Source: Planctomycetaceae bacterium | GTDB lineage: Bacteria > Planctomycetota > Planctomycetia > Planctomycetales > Planctomycetaceae | Assembly (NCBI GenBank): GCA_021732415.1 | Contig: JAKFVC010000012.1 | Span: 1-39,645, forward strand | Direction: 5' to 3' | DNA: 39,645 bases | Part shown: positions 32,762 to 39,645 of the stretch, piece by piece | Layout: each line of letters starts with the position of its first letter | Position numbering within the stretch: position 1 is the first letter of the stretch | Notes under the pieces: generated by a model | Told to the model about the DNA's origin: nothing | The model's database searches: none | The model's input: only the letters and a program-made list of their open reading frames with translations | Position numbers and translations under genes: made by a program

Positions 32762-35242
32762 ATGCATAACGACGCTCTACTGGAACAGCCGAATCAGTTT
32801 CAATGGCCGCGGGTGGAGGGTGGTGAAGCCCGGCTTGCGCAGTTGCTGGAAGTGTTGCCCGTCGCTGCTTACATGTGTGATACCGAAGGCTTGATTACGT
32901 ACTTCAATGAGCATGCCCGGCAACTCTGGGGGCGGACTCCCAAACTCAATGACCCCGCGGATCGCTTCTGTGGTTCATTCAAGCAATTTGCGACTGACGG
33001 GATGCCGATCTCTCACAGTCAATGTTGCATGGCACTCGCCCTGCAAACCGGCAATCAATTCAACGGGCACGAGGTCATCCTGGAACGGCCCGATGGGACC
33101 CGCGTCACGGTCCTGGCTCATGTGAATCCTTTGCGCGACGAGTTCGGCAAGGTCGCGTCTGCCATGAACATTCTGATCGACATCAGCGATCGCAAGCGGG
33201 CTGAGCAAGCACAGTCCCAGTTGGCCGCGATTGTCGAATCGTCAGCCGACGCGATTATCGGCACGTCGCTGGATGGCCGGATTGCCTCGTGGAATGCGGG
33301 CGCCGAGCGCTTGTACGGCTATACCGCGGAGGAAGCCATTGGTGCCACCCTCCTGTTGATCATTCCCCCCGATCGGATGGACGAAGAACGATCCATTCTG
33401 AACCGCGTGCGTGACGGCGAACGCGTGGAGAATCTCGAAACTCAGCGAGTCCGAAAAGACGGGCAACAGATCGATATTTCGCTGACGGTGTCGCCAATCT
33501 TAAACCACCTCGGACAGATTATCGGGGCCTCGAAAATCGCTCGTGATATCACCGAACGCAAGCGGGCCGATAAAGCACAGATCACGCTGAAAGACGAATT
33601 GGCCTCGCAGTTAGCCGATTTGCGCCGGCTGCACGAAATGAGCATCCGGCTGGCCACGACGCTCGAGTTCCATCCGCTGCTCGACGAGATTCTCGGGGTG
33701 GCGACGACCGTGGAAGGGTCCGACATGGGATTGCTGTCTCTCAGTGATCCCGCCCTGGACGGGTTGCGAGTGGGGGCCAGCGTAGGTTTCGACGAGGGCT
33801 ACTTGAAAGGGATCGAATTCGTCGCTTCCGGCAGCGGTGCCTGCGGGATGTGTTTCCAGGAACATCGCCGAATTATTATCGAGGATATCGACACAGACCC
33901 GGCATTCGAGCCCTATCGCGACAGCGCGCGCGCTGCGGGGATTAAGGCCATTCACAGCACGCCTCTGATTACACGTTCGGGCAAGCTGATCGGCGTGTTG
34001 TCGACTCATTTCAAACAGAAGCATCGCCCGAACGACCGCGAAATCCACCTGTGCAATCTGTGTGCGAGACAGGCGGTTGACTTCATTGAGAACGCCAGGC
34101 TGTACGCGGAACTTCGGCTTGCGGACCAGCGGAAGGACGAATTCCTGGCGACTCTGGCTCACGAATTACGAAACCCCCTGGCACCGCTCAGCAATTCGCT
34201 GCAGATCCTGGCCATGTCGAAAGATCTTAGCCCCACCGTGGTGGGAGTGCGCGAGATCATGGAACGTCAGGTTACGCACATGGTGCGACTGGTCGACGAT
34301 CTGCTGGAAGTCTCACGCATTACCCGCGGCAACATTGATTTGCGGCAGGAACCGGTCGCTTTGTCGACGGTACTCGCCAGTGCAGTCGAGATCAGTCGAC
34401 CTGTCATTGATGGCTGTCTGCATCAGCTTAATGTGTCGCTGCCATCCGAACCGCTGATCCTGGACGCCGATGCCTGCCGGCTGGCACAGGTCTTCGCCAA
34501 CCTGATTAATAATGCGGCGAAATACACGCCCGAAGGTGGCAAGATCTGGGTCAGCGCGCGGCGCGAAGGGCCACACGCGGTGGTCTCGGTGCGCGATTCC
34601 GGATTAGGAATTCCGGCGGATATGCTGCATCGCATTTTCGACATGTTCGCCCAGGTTGACCGCACGCGGAGACGTGCTCAAGGGGGCTTGGGGATTGGTC
34701 TGACTCTCGCCAAACGGCTGGTCGAGATGCACGCCGGGCAGATCGAGGCGCGCAGTCCCGGCCTGGGGTTGGGCAGCGAGTTCCTGGTGCGCCTCCCGCT
34801 CTCGACCAGGCCCGTCGAGGAATCGGAGGCGAGTTCAATACCCATCACACCCGCTGAAGTGCGGCCCATCTCGCCACGTCGCGTGTTGGTTGTGGATGAT
34901 ACGCGGGCTGCCGCTTACATTCTTGGTAAATTGCTGGAGGCGATGGGCCAGCAGGTGCAGATCGCCGATAGTGCTGCGACCGCGATGCAACTGGCGCGCA
35001 GTGAACGGCCCGATCTCATCATATCCGATATTTCGATGCCCAATATCGACGGCTATGAATTTGCCCGCATGCTCCGCCGCGAGCCCGGACTGGAATCATT
35101 GCCGCTGGTGGCCATCACCGGTTATGGCGAGGAACAAGACCGTCAACGGACCAAGGAAGCCGGCTTTGATTATCATCTGGTGAAGCCCGTCAGCGTCAGC
35201 AAGCTGCAGGAACTCCTAGCGTCCCTCCCAGCCTATAGATAA
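32762..35242 (+). CDS. Hybrid histidine kinase PAS-PAS-GAF-HisKA-HATPase-REC
   Basis: The 826-aa soluble sensor kinase has PAS 1 (about 25-145), PAS 2 (about 150-268, with AAIVESSADAIIGTSLDGRI), GAF (about 295-445), HisKA with phospho-accepting H467 in [11 protein letters not shown], HATPase with N-box NLINNAAKY and G boxes DSGLGIP and GGLGIGLTLA, and a C-terminal receiver (about 706-823) whose phospho-aspartate is D756 (ISDISMP). No membrane segment is seen, so it should sense a cytoplasmic signal. The GAF contains CGMC, and the PAS domains lack an obvious heme or flavin cysteine that I could assign. GGAGG nine bases before the ATG is a strong ribosome binding site. No output regulator is adjacent; the next gene is a related kinase in the same direction. 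Confidence 0.93.
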   Translation: MHNDALLEQPNQFQWPRVEGGEARLAQLLEVLPVAAYMCDTEGLITYFNEHARQLWGRTPKLNDPADRFCGSFKQFATDGMPISHSQCCMALALQTGNQFNGHEVILERPDGTRVTVLAHVNPLRDEFGKVASAMNILIDISDRKRAEQAQSQLAAIVESSADAIIGTSLDGRIASWNAGAERLYGYTAEEAIGATLLLIIPPDRMDEERSILNRVRDGERVENLETQRVRKDGQQIDISLTVSPILNHLGQIIGASKIARDITERKRADKAQITLKDELASQLADLRRLHEMSIRLATTLEFHPLLDEILGVATTVEGSDMGLLSLSDPALDGLRVGASVGFDEGYLKGIEFVASGSGACGMCFQEHRRIIIEDIDTDPAFEPYRDSARAAGIKAIHSTPLITRSGKLIGVLSTHFKQKHRPNDREIHLCNLCARQAVDFIENARLYAELRLADQRKDEFLATLAHELRNPLAPLSNSLQILAMSKDLSPTVVGVREIMERQVTHMVRLVDDLLEVSRITRGNIDLRQEPVALSTVLASAVEISRPVIDGCLHQLNVSLPSEPLILDADACRLAQVFANLINNAAKYTPEGGKIWVSARREGPHAVVSVRDSGLGIPADMLHRIFDMFAQVDRTRRRAQGGLGIGLTLAKRLVEMHAGQIEARSPGLGLGSEFLVRLPLSTRPVEESEASSIPITPAEVRPISPRRVLVVDDTRAAAYILGKLLEAMGQQVQIADSAATAMQLARSERPDLIISDISMPNIDGYEFARMLRREPGLESLPLVAITGYGEEQDRQRTKEAGFDYHLVKPVSVSKLQELLASLPAYR

Positions 35243-35307
35243 TGGACAATTGACAATGGATAATTGTCGCTCGGCAGTTGTCACGTGTTCATTGTCAATT
35301 ATCCATT
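35241..35307. terminator. Inverted repeat downstream of the first kinase
   Basis: The arms 35241-35260 and 35288-35307 (20 nt) pair at 18 of 20 positions around a 27-nt loop, starting at the stop codon of the first kinase. The arms are AT-rich (ATTGTCAATTATCC), unlike the GC-rich coding DNA. They could end transcription between the two kinase genes or be a copy of an AATTGACAATGG-type intergenic repeat. Confidence 0.5.
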
Positions 35308-35660
35308 GAAAAGCGCCTGTTTCCGCCCGTATTTGCGGTCGATCCGTAAGTGCCTTCCAGGATGTACGCATTTCTCGGAAGAATTTCGCGATATCACGCG
35401 AAATCCCCGTCGCCCGGAACGATTTTTGTATTGTGTCCACATAAATCACCGTTTTTGCAGCCGCGAGGCCGGCAATCAACCTTTTGAGGAGAAAATCCTG
35501 GTCGCTCAGCGGTCAGTGGTTCGTATGTCTGTACGGTCAGCAGTCAGTTCCCGATCGCTTGCTCATAGCGAGGGAAATCAAGACATTCGATTCCAAATTG
35601 AGACTGCTGTTTGCTGGCAGTGAAGGTGAAGAGCTAGGAAGTTACCCACGGGCCGTTCGG
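35308..35660. other. Spacer before the second kinase; start codon uncertain
   Basis: No gene is supported in these 353 bp. The second kinase's frame stays open from 35484 (a TTG preceded by no ribosome binding site), but the residues before 35661 do not resemble the sensor domain. A GAGGAG at 35486-35491 is too far from 35661 to serve that start. An unrelated 33-codon frame starts at 35525. Confidence 0.35.
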
Positions 35661-38600
35661 ATGACGTCGACCAATATCCAGATTGCTGCACAACCGACGC
35701 AGGCATCGTTTCTCCATGGTGGTGGAGAAATGGGTGGCCGCATGCGCGCTCTGGACTGGACGCGGACGCCTCTCGGTCCCCCCGAGTTCTGGCCGCAGAG
35801 CCTGAAGACAGCGGTTCGCATTATGCTGACCTGTCGGCAACCGATGTTCGTCTGGTGGGGGCCGGAGCTGATCAATCTGTACAATGATGCCTACAAATCC
35901 ATTGTCGGCGGTAAGCACCCGGCCGCCTTAGGTCAGCCCGCACACCAAGTGTGGCACGAAATCTGGGACCAGGTGGAACCACGTGCCGACTCGACGTTGC
36001 GGACGAATGAAGGGACCTACGACGAATCGTTGCTGCTCATTATGGAACGCAACGGTTACCCGGAGGAGACCTACTACACCTTCTCCTATAGCCCCGTCCC
36101 CGACGACGAAGGGACACCCGGCGGGATCATTTGTGCCAACACCGATGACACGCGCCGGATTATCGGCGAACGCCAACTTGCCCTGTTGCGCGAACTCGCC
36201 ACGCAAACGGTCGATGCCCGGACCTTCGACGACGCATGTGCCCGCTGCACCTTCGCGTTGGAATCCAACCTGCGGGACATCCCGTTTGCCTTGATCTATT
36301 TGTTTGATCCCTACCAGAACTGCTTTGTTCTCGGCGGCACCTCAGGTATCACTCAGGATCTATCTCGGATTCCCAAGTCGGTCTCGGCAGGCCTGCAGAA
36401 GGAGTGGCCGTTCGCCGAGGTTCTCGCGAAGAATCAGACTCGGATCATTGCCGATCTCTCATCCATTGAGAGTTGCCTGCCCACCACTGTCTGGCAAAAG
36501 AAACCGACGCAAGCCGTTGCCGTGCCGATTGCGCCTTCCGGGCTGCATGGAAAGTCAGGTGTTCTCGTCGTAGGGCTGAACCCCTTCCGCTTGTTTGATG
36601 ACACCTATCGAGCCTTCATTGATCTCGTCGCCTCACAAATCTCGGCCAGTATCGCCAACGCTCAGGCATATGAGGCGGAACGCCGGCGGGCGGAAGTTCT
36701 CGCCGAATTGGATCGTGCCAAAACGACGTTCTTTTCCAATGTCAGCCACGAGTTTCGCACACCGCTCACCTTGATGTTGGGGCCGTTGGAAGATCTGCTC
36801 CGCAGGCCCAAGAACAAACTGTCTGTCGAAGATCAGGAGCTGGTTGCAGTCATCCATCGCAATGGACAACGGCTGTTGAAGCTGGTCAATGCGCTGCTCG
36901 ATTTCTCCCGCATCGAAGCCGGCCGTGTCAAGGCCACCTACGAGCCCGTCGATCTGGCAGCGTTGACGATTGATCTCTCCAGCATCTTCCGCTCGGCAGT
37001 CGAAAAGGCGGGGCTCAAGCTGGTCATCGATTGTCCCACCTTGCCGGAGCCGGTGTACGTCGATCGCGAGATGTGGGAGAAGATCGTTCTGAATCTCCTT
37101 TCGAATGCGTACAAGTATACGTTACAGGGGGAGATTACGGTCACGCTGCGACAAATAGGCCGCACCGTGGAATTTGCGGTTCAGGACACGGGCACAGGGA
37201 TCAGACGCGAAGACTTGCCCAAGCTCTTCAATCGCTTTCATCGCATCGAAGGGGCTCAAGGACGAACCCACGAGGGGACCGGAATCGGCCTGGCGCTGGT
37301 TCAGGAACTGGCGAAGCTCATCGGTGGCTCAGTCACTGTTGAAAGTGAATATGGGCAGGGCAGCACGTTCCGCGTGAGCATCCCCATGGGACGCGAGCAC
37401 CTGCCCCCCGGCCAGATCAACAGTGCCGCCGAGACTGGATTGATGTCTCTTGGTGCCAGTGGCTTTCTCAACGAGATGTGGGCCTGGTTGCCCGCCGAAA
37501 ATCATTCCCCGGAAGACGAAGCGGCAGACAAGCATCCTCAGACGCAGGACTCCGCCGATTCAACGCACCTGACGGCACCGGCGCCGAAAGCGACCAAATC
37601 TTACATCATTCTGGCCGATGACAATGCCGACATGCGCGAGTACGTCCGCCGGATGTTGGCGCCGTCTTATGATGTGATTGCCGTGGTGGATGGCGAACAG
37701 GCACTGCAGGCGGCATTAACGCACGTACCCGATCTCGTCCTGACCGACATCATGATGCCGAAACTGGATGGCATCGGTTTGCTGAAAGCACTGCGGGCCG
37801 AGCCGCGAACGGCTGCGGTGCCAGTCGTTCTGTTATCGGCCCGGGCGGGGGAAGAAGCACGCGTGGAAGGCCTGGAGGCGGGAGCGGACGACTATCTGAT
37901 CAAGCCCTTCAGTGCTCGCGAATTACTGGCCCGCATCGACGGGACATTGGCGCTGTCCAAACTGCGGCAGGAAGCCAGTCACACGTTGCGTGAGAGTGAA
38001 GAGCGTTTCCGCCTGATGGCCGATAATGCACCGATGATGGTGGGCATGACCGAGCCGGACGGCAGTTGCTCGTTCCTCAGCAAATCCTGGTATGAATTTA
38101 CGGGAACGAAAACCACACAAGGCATCGGATGGGGATGGCTCGATTCCGTTCATCCTGATGATCGCGCTGCGGCCCGTGCCAATTTCCAGGCAGCCAGCAA
38201 TCGTAGCGAACCTTGCGATTTGGAATTTCGCGTTCGCCGCAGTGATGGCGAATACCGTTGGGCACTGGCGGCATTGGCCCCGCGGTTCGCTGCCGATGGA
38301 CGGTTCATGGGCTATATCGGGTCGGCAATCGACATCACCGATCGCAAGCACTTCGAGGACATTCTCAGAGAGGCCGATCGTCGTAAGGACGAGTTCCTCG
38401 CCACCCTGGCACACGAACTCAGAAATCCCCTGGCGCCGCTCCGCAACGGCCTGCAGATTCTGCGGCTGGCCAAGGACGATCGCGAGGTTCTCACCCAAAC
38501 CCGCGAAATGATGGACCGACAATTGCAGCAGATGATTCGGCTAATCGATGATCTGCTGGACGTCAGCCGGATCAGTCGCGGCAAGATTGAGTTGCGACGC

Positions 38601-39503
38601 GAGATCATGGATCTCAAAATCGCAGTCCTGAATGCGGCCGAGACCAGTCGGCCTCTTATCGAACAAGCTGGGCACGAGCTGAAGATTGAATTGCAGCCCG
38701 ATCCCGTCCTGGTTTACGGAGATACCACACGCTTATCGCAGGCCTTCAGCAATTTGCTGAACAACGCCGCCAAGTTTACCAAGCTAGGGGGCAAAATCCG
38801 GCTGAGGGTCGAGCGAGATAATGGGTACGTGGTCATTTCGGTGGCCGACAACGGGATCGGAATTCCAGCTCATTTGCAAGCGACGATTTTCGAAATGTTT
38901 GTGCAAGTAGACCAGTCTCTGGAAAAGATCCAGGGAGGCCTCGGCGTGGGCCTGACGATTGTCAAACGCCTTGTGGAAATGCATGACGGGACGGTTGACG
39001 TCCAGAGTGAAGGTCAGGACCAGGGCAGCACGTTTACCGTCCGACTGCCGATCGCGGGGCCGCAACAAGGAGAACATCCTGTGACTACCAATGAAGACAA
39101 AACAACCGCTGCAGAGAATCGTCAACGGGTTCTCGTTGTGGATGACAATAAAGATTCCGCACAGACCCTCGCCATGATGCTGAAGATCATGGGCAACGAT
39201 GTACGTACCGCTCATGACGGACTGGAAGCCATTGAAAAGGCCCAGGAATATCTCCCCAATGTGATCCTGCTCGATCTCGGCATGCCGAAGTTGAACGGCT
39301 ATGACGTCTGCCGCAAGATTCGCGAACAGGAGTGGGGGGCCAATATGGACATCATCGCCTTAACCGGCTGGGGCCAGGCCGAAGACCGGCAGCGGACGAA
39401 AGAGGCTGGCTTTGACCACCATCTGGTGAAGCCCGTGGATGTCGCTCGTTTGAAAGAGCTGCTGGACGAAGCGGCGCGACCTCCGCAGGCGCAGTCTTGC
39501 TGA
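35661..39503 (+). CDS. Double-transmitter hybrid histidine kinase
   Basis: From the ATG at 35661 the protein is 1280 aa and soluble. The order is a PAS-like sensor of the common [32 protein letters not shown] type (about 30-165), GAF (about 175-335), HisKA 1 with H363 ([11 protein letters not shown]), HATPase 1 (GTGIGLALV), receiver 1 with D696 ([10 protein letters not shown]), PAS (about 780-895), HisKA 2 with H918 ([11 protein letters not shown]), HATPase 2 ([10 protein letters not shown]) and receiver 2 with D1205 ([11 protein letters not shown]). All phospho-sites and ATP boxes look intact, so this is a built-in phosphorelay with two kinases and two receivers. The second half closely matches the end of the upstream kinase, including [16 protein letters not shown], which indicates duplication. 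The start is uncertain because no good ribosome binding site precedes it. An internal ribosome binding site before receiver 2 is listed separately. Confidence 0.9.
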   Translation: MTSTNIQIAAQPTQASFLHGGGEMGGRMRALDWTRTPLGPPEFWPQSLKTAVRIMLTCRQPMFVWWGPELINLYNDAYKSIVGGKHPAALGQPAHQVWHEIWDQVEPRADSTLRTNEGTYDESLLLIMERNGYPEETYYTFSYSPVPDDEGTPGGIICANTDDTRRIIGERQLALLRELATQTVDARTFDDACARCTFALESNLRDIPFALIYLFDPYQNCFVLGGTSGITQDLSRIPKSVSAGLQKEWPFAEVLAKNQTRIIADLSSIESCLPTTVWQKKPTQAVAVPIAPSGLHGKSGVLVVGLNPFRLFDDTYRAFIDLVASQISASIANAQAYEAERRRAEVLAELDRAKTTFFSNVSHEFRTPLTLMLGPLEDLLRRPKNKLSVEDQELVAVIHRNGQRLLKLVNALLDFSRIEAGRVKATYEPVDLAALTIDLSSIFRSAVEKAGLKLVIDCPTLPEPVYVDREMWEKIVLNLLSNAYKYTLQGEITVTLRQIGRTVEFAVQDTGTGIRREDLPKLFNRFHRIEGAQGRTHEGTGIGLALVQELAKLIGGSVTVESEYGQGSTFRVSIPMGREHLPPGQINSAAETGLMSLGASGFLNEMWAWLPAENHSPEDEAADKHPQTQDSADSTHLTAPAPKATKSYIILADDNADMREYVRRMLAPSYDVIAVVDGEQALQAALTHVPDLVLTDIMMPKLDGIGLLKALRAEPRTAAVPVVLLSARAGEEARVEGLEAGADDYLIKPFSARELLARIDGTLALSKLRQEASHTLRESEERFRLMADNAPMMVGMTEPDGSCSFLSKSWYEFTGTKTTQGIGWGWLDSVHPDDRAAARANFQAASNRSEPCDLEFRVRRSDGEYRWALAALAPRFAADGRFMGYIGSAIDITDRKHFEDILREADRRKDEFLATLAHELRNPLAPLRNGLQILRLAKDDREVLTQTREMMDRQLQQMIRLIDDLLDVSRISRGKIELRREIMDLKIAVLNAAETSRPLIEQAGHELKIELQPDPVLVYGDTTRLSQAFSNLLNNAAKFTKLGGKIRLRVERDNGYVVISVADNGIGIPAHLQATIFEMFVQVDQSLEKIQGGLGVGLTIVKRLVEMHDGTVDVQSEGQDQGSTFTVRLPIAGPQQGEHPVTTNEDKTTAAENRQRVLVVDDNKDSAQTLAMMLKIMGNDVRTAHDGLEAIEKAQEYLPNVILLDLGMPKLNGYDVCRKIREQEWGANMDIIALTGWGQAEDRQRTKEAGFDHHLVKPVDVARLKELLDEAARPPQAQSC
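39069..39083 (+). promoter_or_regulatory. Possible internal ribosome binding site and GTG start before receiver 2
   Basis: Inside the second kinase gene, AAGGAG is followed eight to nine bases later by an in-frame GTG at 39081, right at the linker between the second ATPase domain and the last receiver. Translation from it would give a free 140-aa response-regulator receiver (39081-39503). This is either a working internal start or the fossil of a once-separate response regulator gene fused to the kinase. Confidence 0.4.
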
Positions 39504-39543
39504 ACTGTGTGTTCGAAAGCTAGTTTTCGGGAGGGCGAGGCTC

Positions 39544-39645
39544 CCGCCGAGCCTAACACGAGCTTGAGCTCGGCGACCGCCGGAGGCATCATTGTTGAAA
39601 AAGCCTCCGGCGGACGCCGACCTGCGGTCGCCTTAGGCTCGGCGG
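39544..39645. repeat. Nested GC-rich palindrome running off the window end
   Basis: Three tiers of perfect arms are seen: CCGCCGAGCCTAA (39544-39556) with its complement 39633-39645, GGCGACCGC (39572-39580) with 39624-39632, and CCGCCGGAGGC (39577-39587) with 39603-39613. The tip contains TTGAAAAA. It lies downstream of the second kinase and could end its transcript. The left flank continues as GGGAGGGCGAGGCTCC, so the repeat probably extends past the window edge. The minus-strand translation gives LGSAGASPSR, a repeat-encoded peptide I associate with falsely called planctomycete genes. Confidence 0.75.

Noticed and set aside
39299-39592. 97-codon leftward frame containing LGSAGASPSR
   Set aside because: It is antisense to the second kinase and its N-terminus is encoded by the intergenic palindrome; this peptide is typical of repeat-derived false genes.
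1-39645. Phage, toxin-antitoxin, restriction or other classical defence system
   Set aside because: Every larger gene is explained by metabolic, transport, repair or signalling families; no integrase, methylase, toxin pair or effector was seen. UdgX could in theory act on foreign uracil DNA, but nothing here supports a defence role.

Overview
The window looks like a planctomycete chromosome (Planctomycetia). The evidence is a DUF1501 protein with a twin-arginine leader, a twin-arginine sugar-phosphate isomerase/epimerase-like protein, long soluble hybrid histidine kinases, and intergenic spacers filled with inverted repeats of the kind I associate with this phylum. Taxonomy is inferred from gene content only; no rRNA or tRNA gene was seen.

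Layout. 1-2.3 kb (minus): an exported tandem-domain cyclase-family protein and a small CxxC protein. 2.7-3.75 kb (plus): holB, the DNA polymerase III delta' subunit. 3.8-18.5 kb: a trehalose and alpha-glucan block made of two divergent gene sets that share a 444-bp control region (11287-11730). The leftward set is treZ, a glycogen-debranching (amylo-alpha-1,6-glucosidase type) enzyme, and a treS-maltokinase fusion. The rightward set is glgX/treX, treY and malQ. Together they encode the complete TreX-TreY-TreZ route from glycogen to trehalose, the trehalose-maltose interconversion with maltose phosphorylation, and recycling of short maltodextrins. No glgE, glgB, otsA or otsB is present in the window.

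18.5-23.7 kb (minus): an AI-2E-family membrane protein with an unusual soluble tail, a YihY/BrkB-family membrane protein, a 345-bp nested palindrome, and a HAD phosphatase fused to a P-loop ATPase. These may form an osmotic or envelope-stress neighbourhood beside the trehalose genes (inference). 24.0-25.8 kb (plus): a cysteine hydrolase and a uracil-DNA glycosylase with the signature of UdgX, the type that links covalently to DNA. 25.9-27.4 kb (minus): an MFS transporter. 27.8-28.6 kb (plus): the TIM-barrel isomerase-like protein. 28.8-32.4 kb (minus): an FAD oxidoreductase with a Rieske domain, then a DUF1501 protein translationally coupled to a three-helix membrane protein. 32.8-39.5 kb (plus): two related hybrid histidine kinases, the second with two complete transmitter modules.

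The most interesting items are the HAD-ATPase fusion, the UdgX-like glycosylase, the AI-2E protein whose tail resembles a cobalamin-binding module without the cobalamin histidine, the 345-bp nested palindrome, and a possible internal start that would release a free receiver domain from the last kinase. No phage, transposase, CRISPR array or classical defence island was seen.
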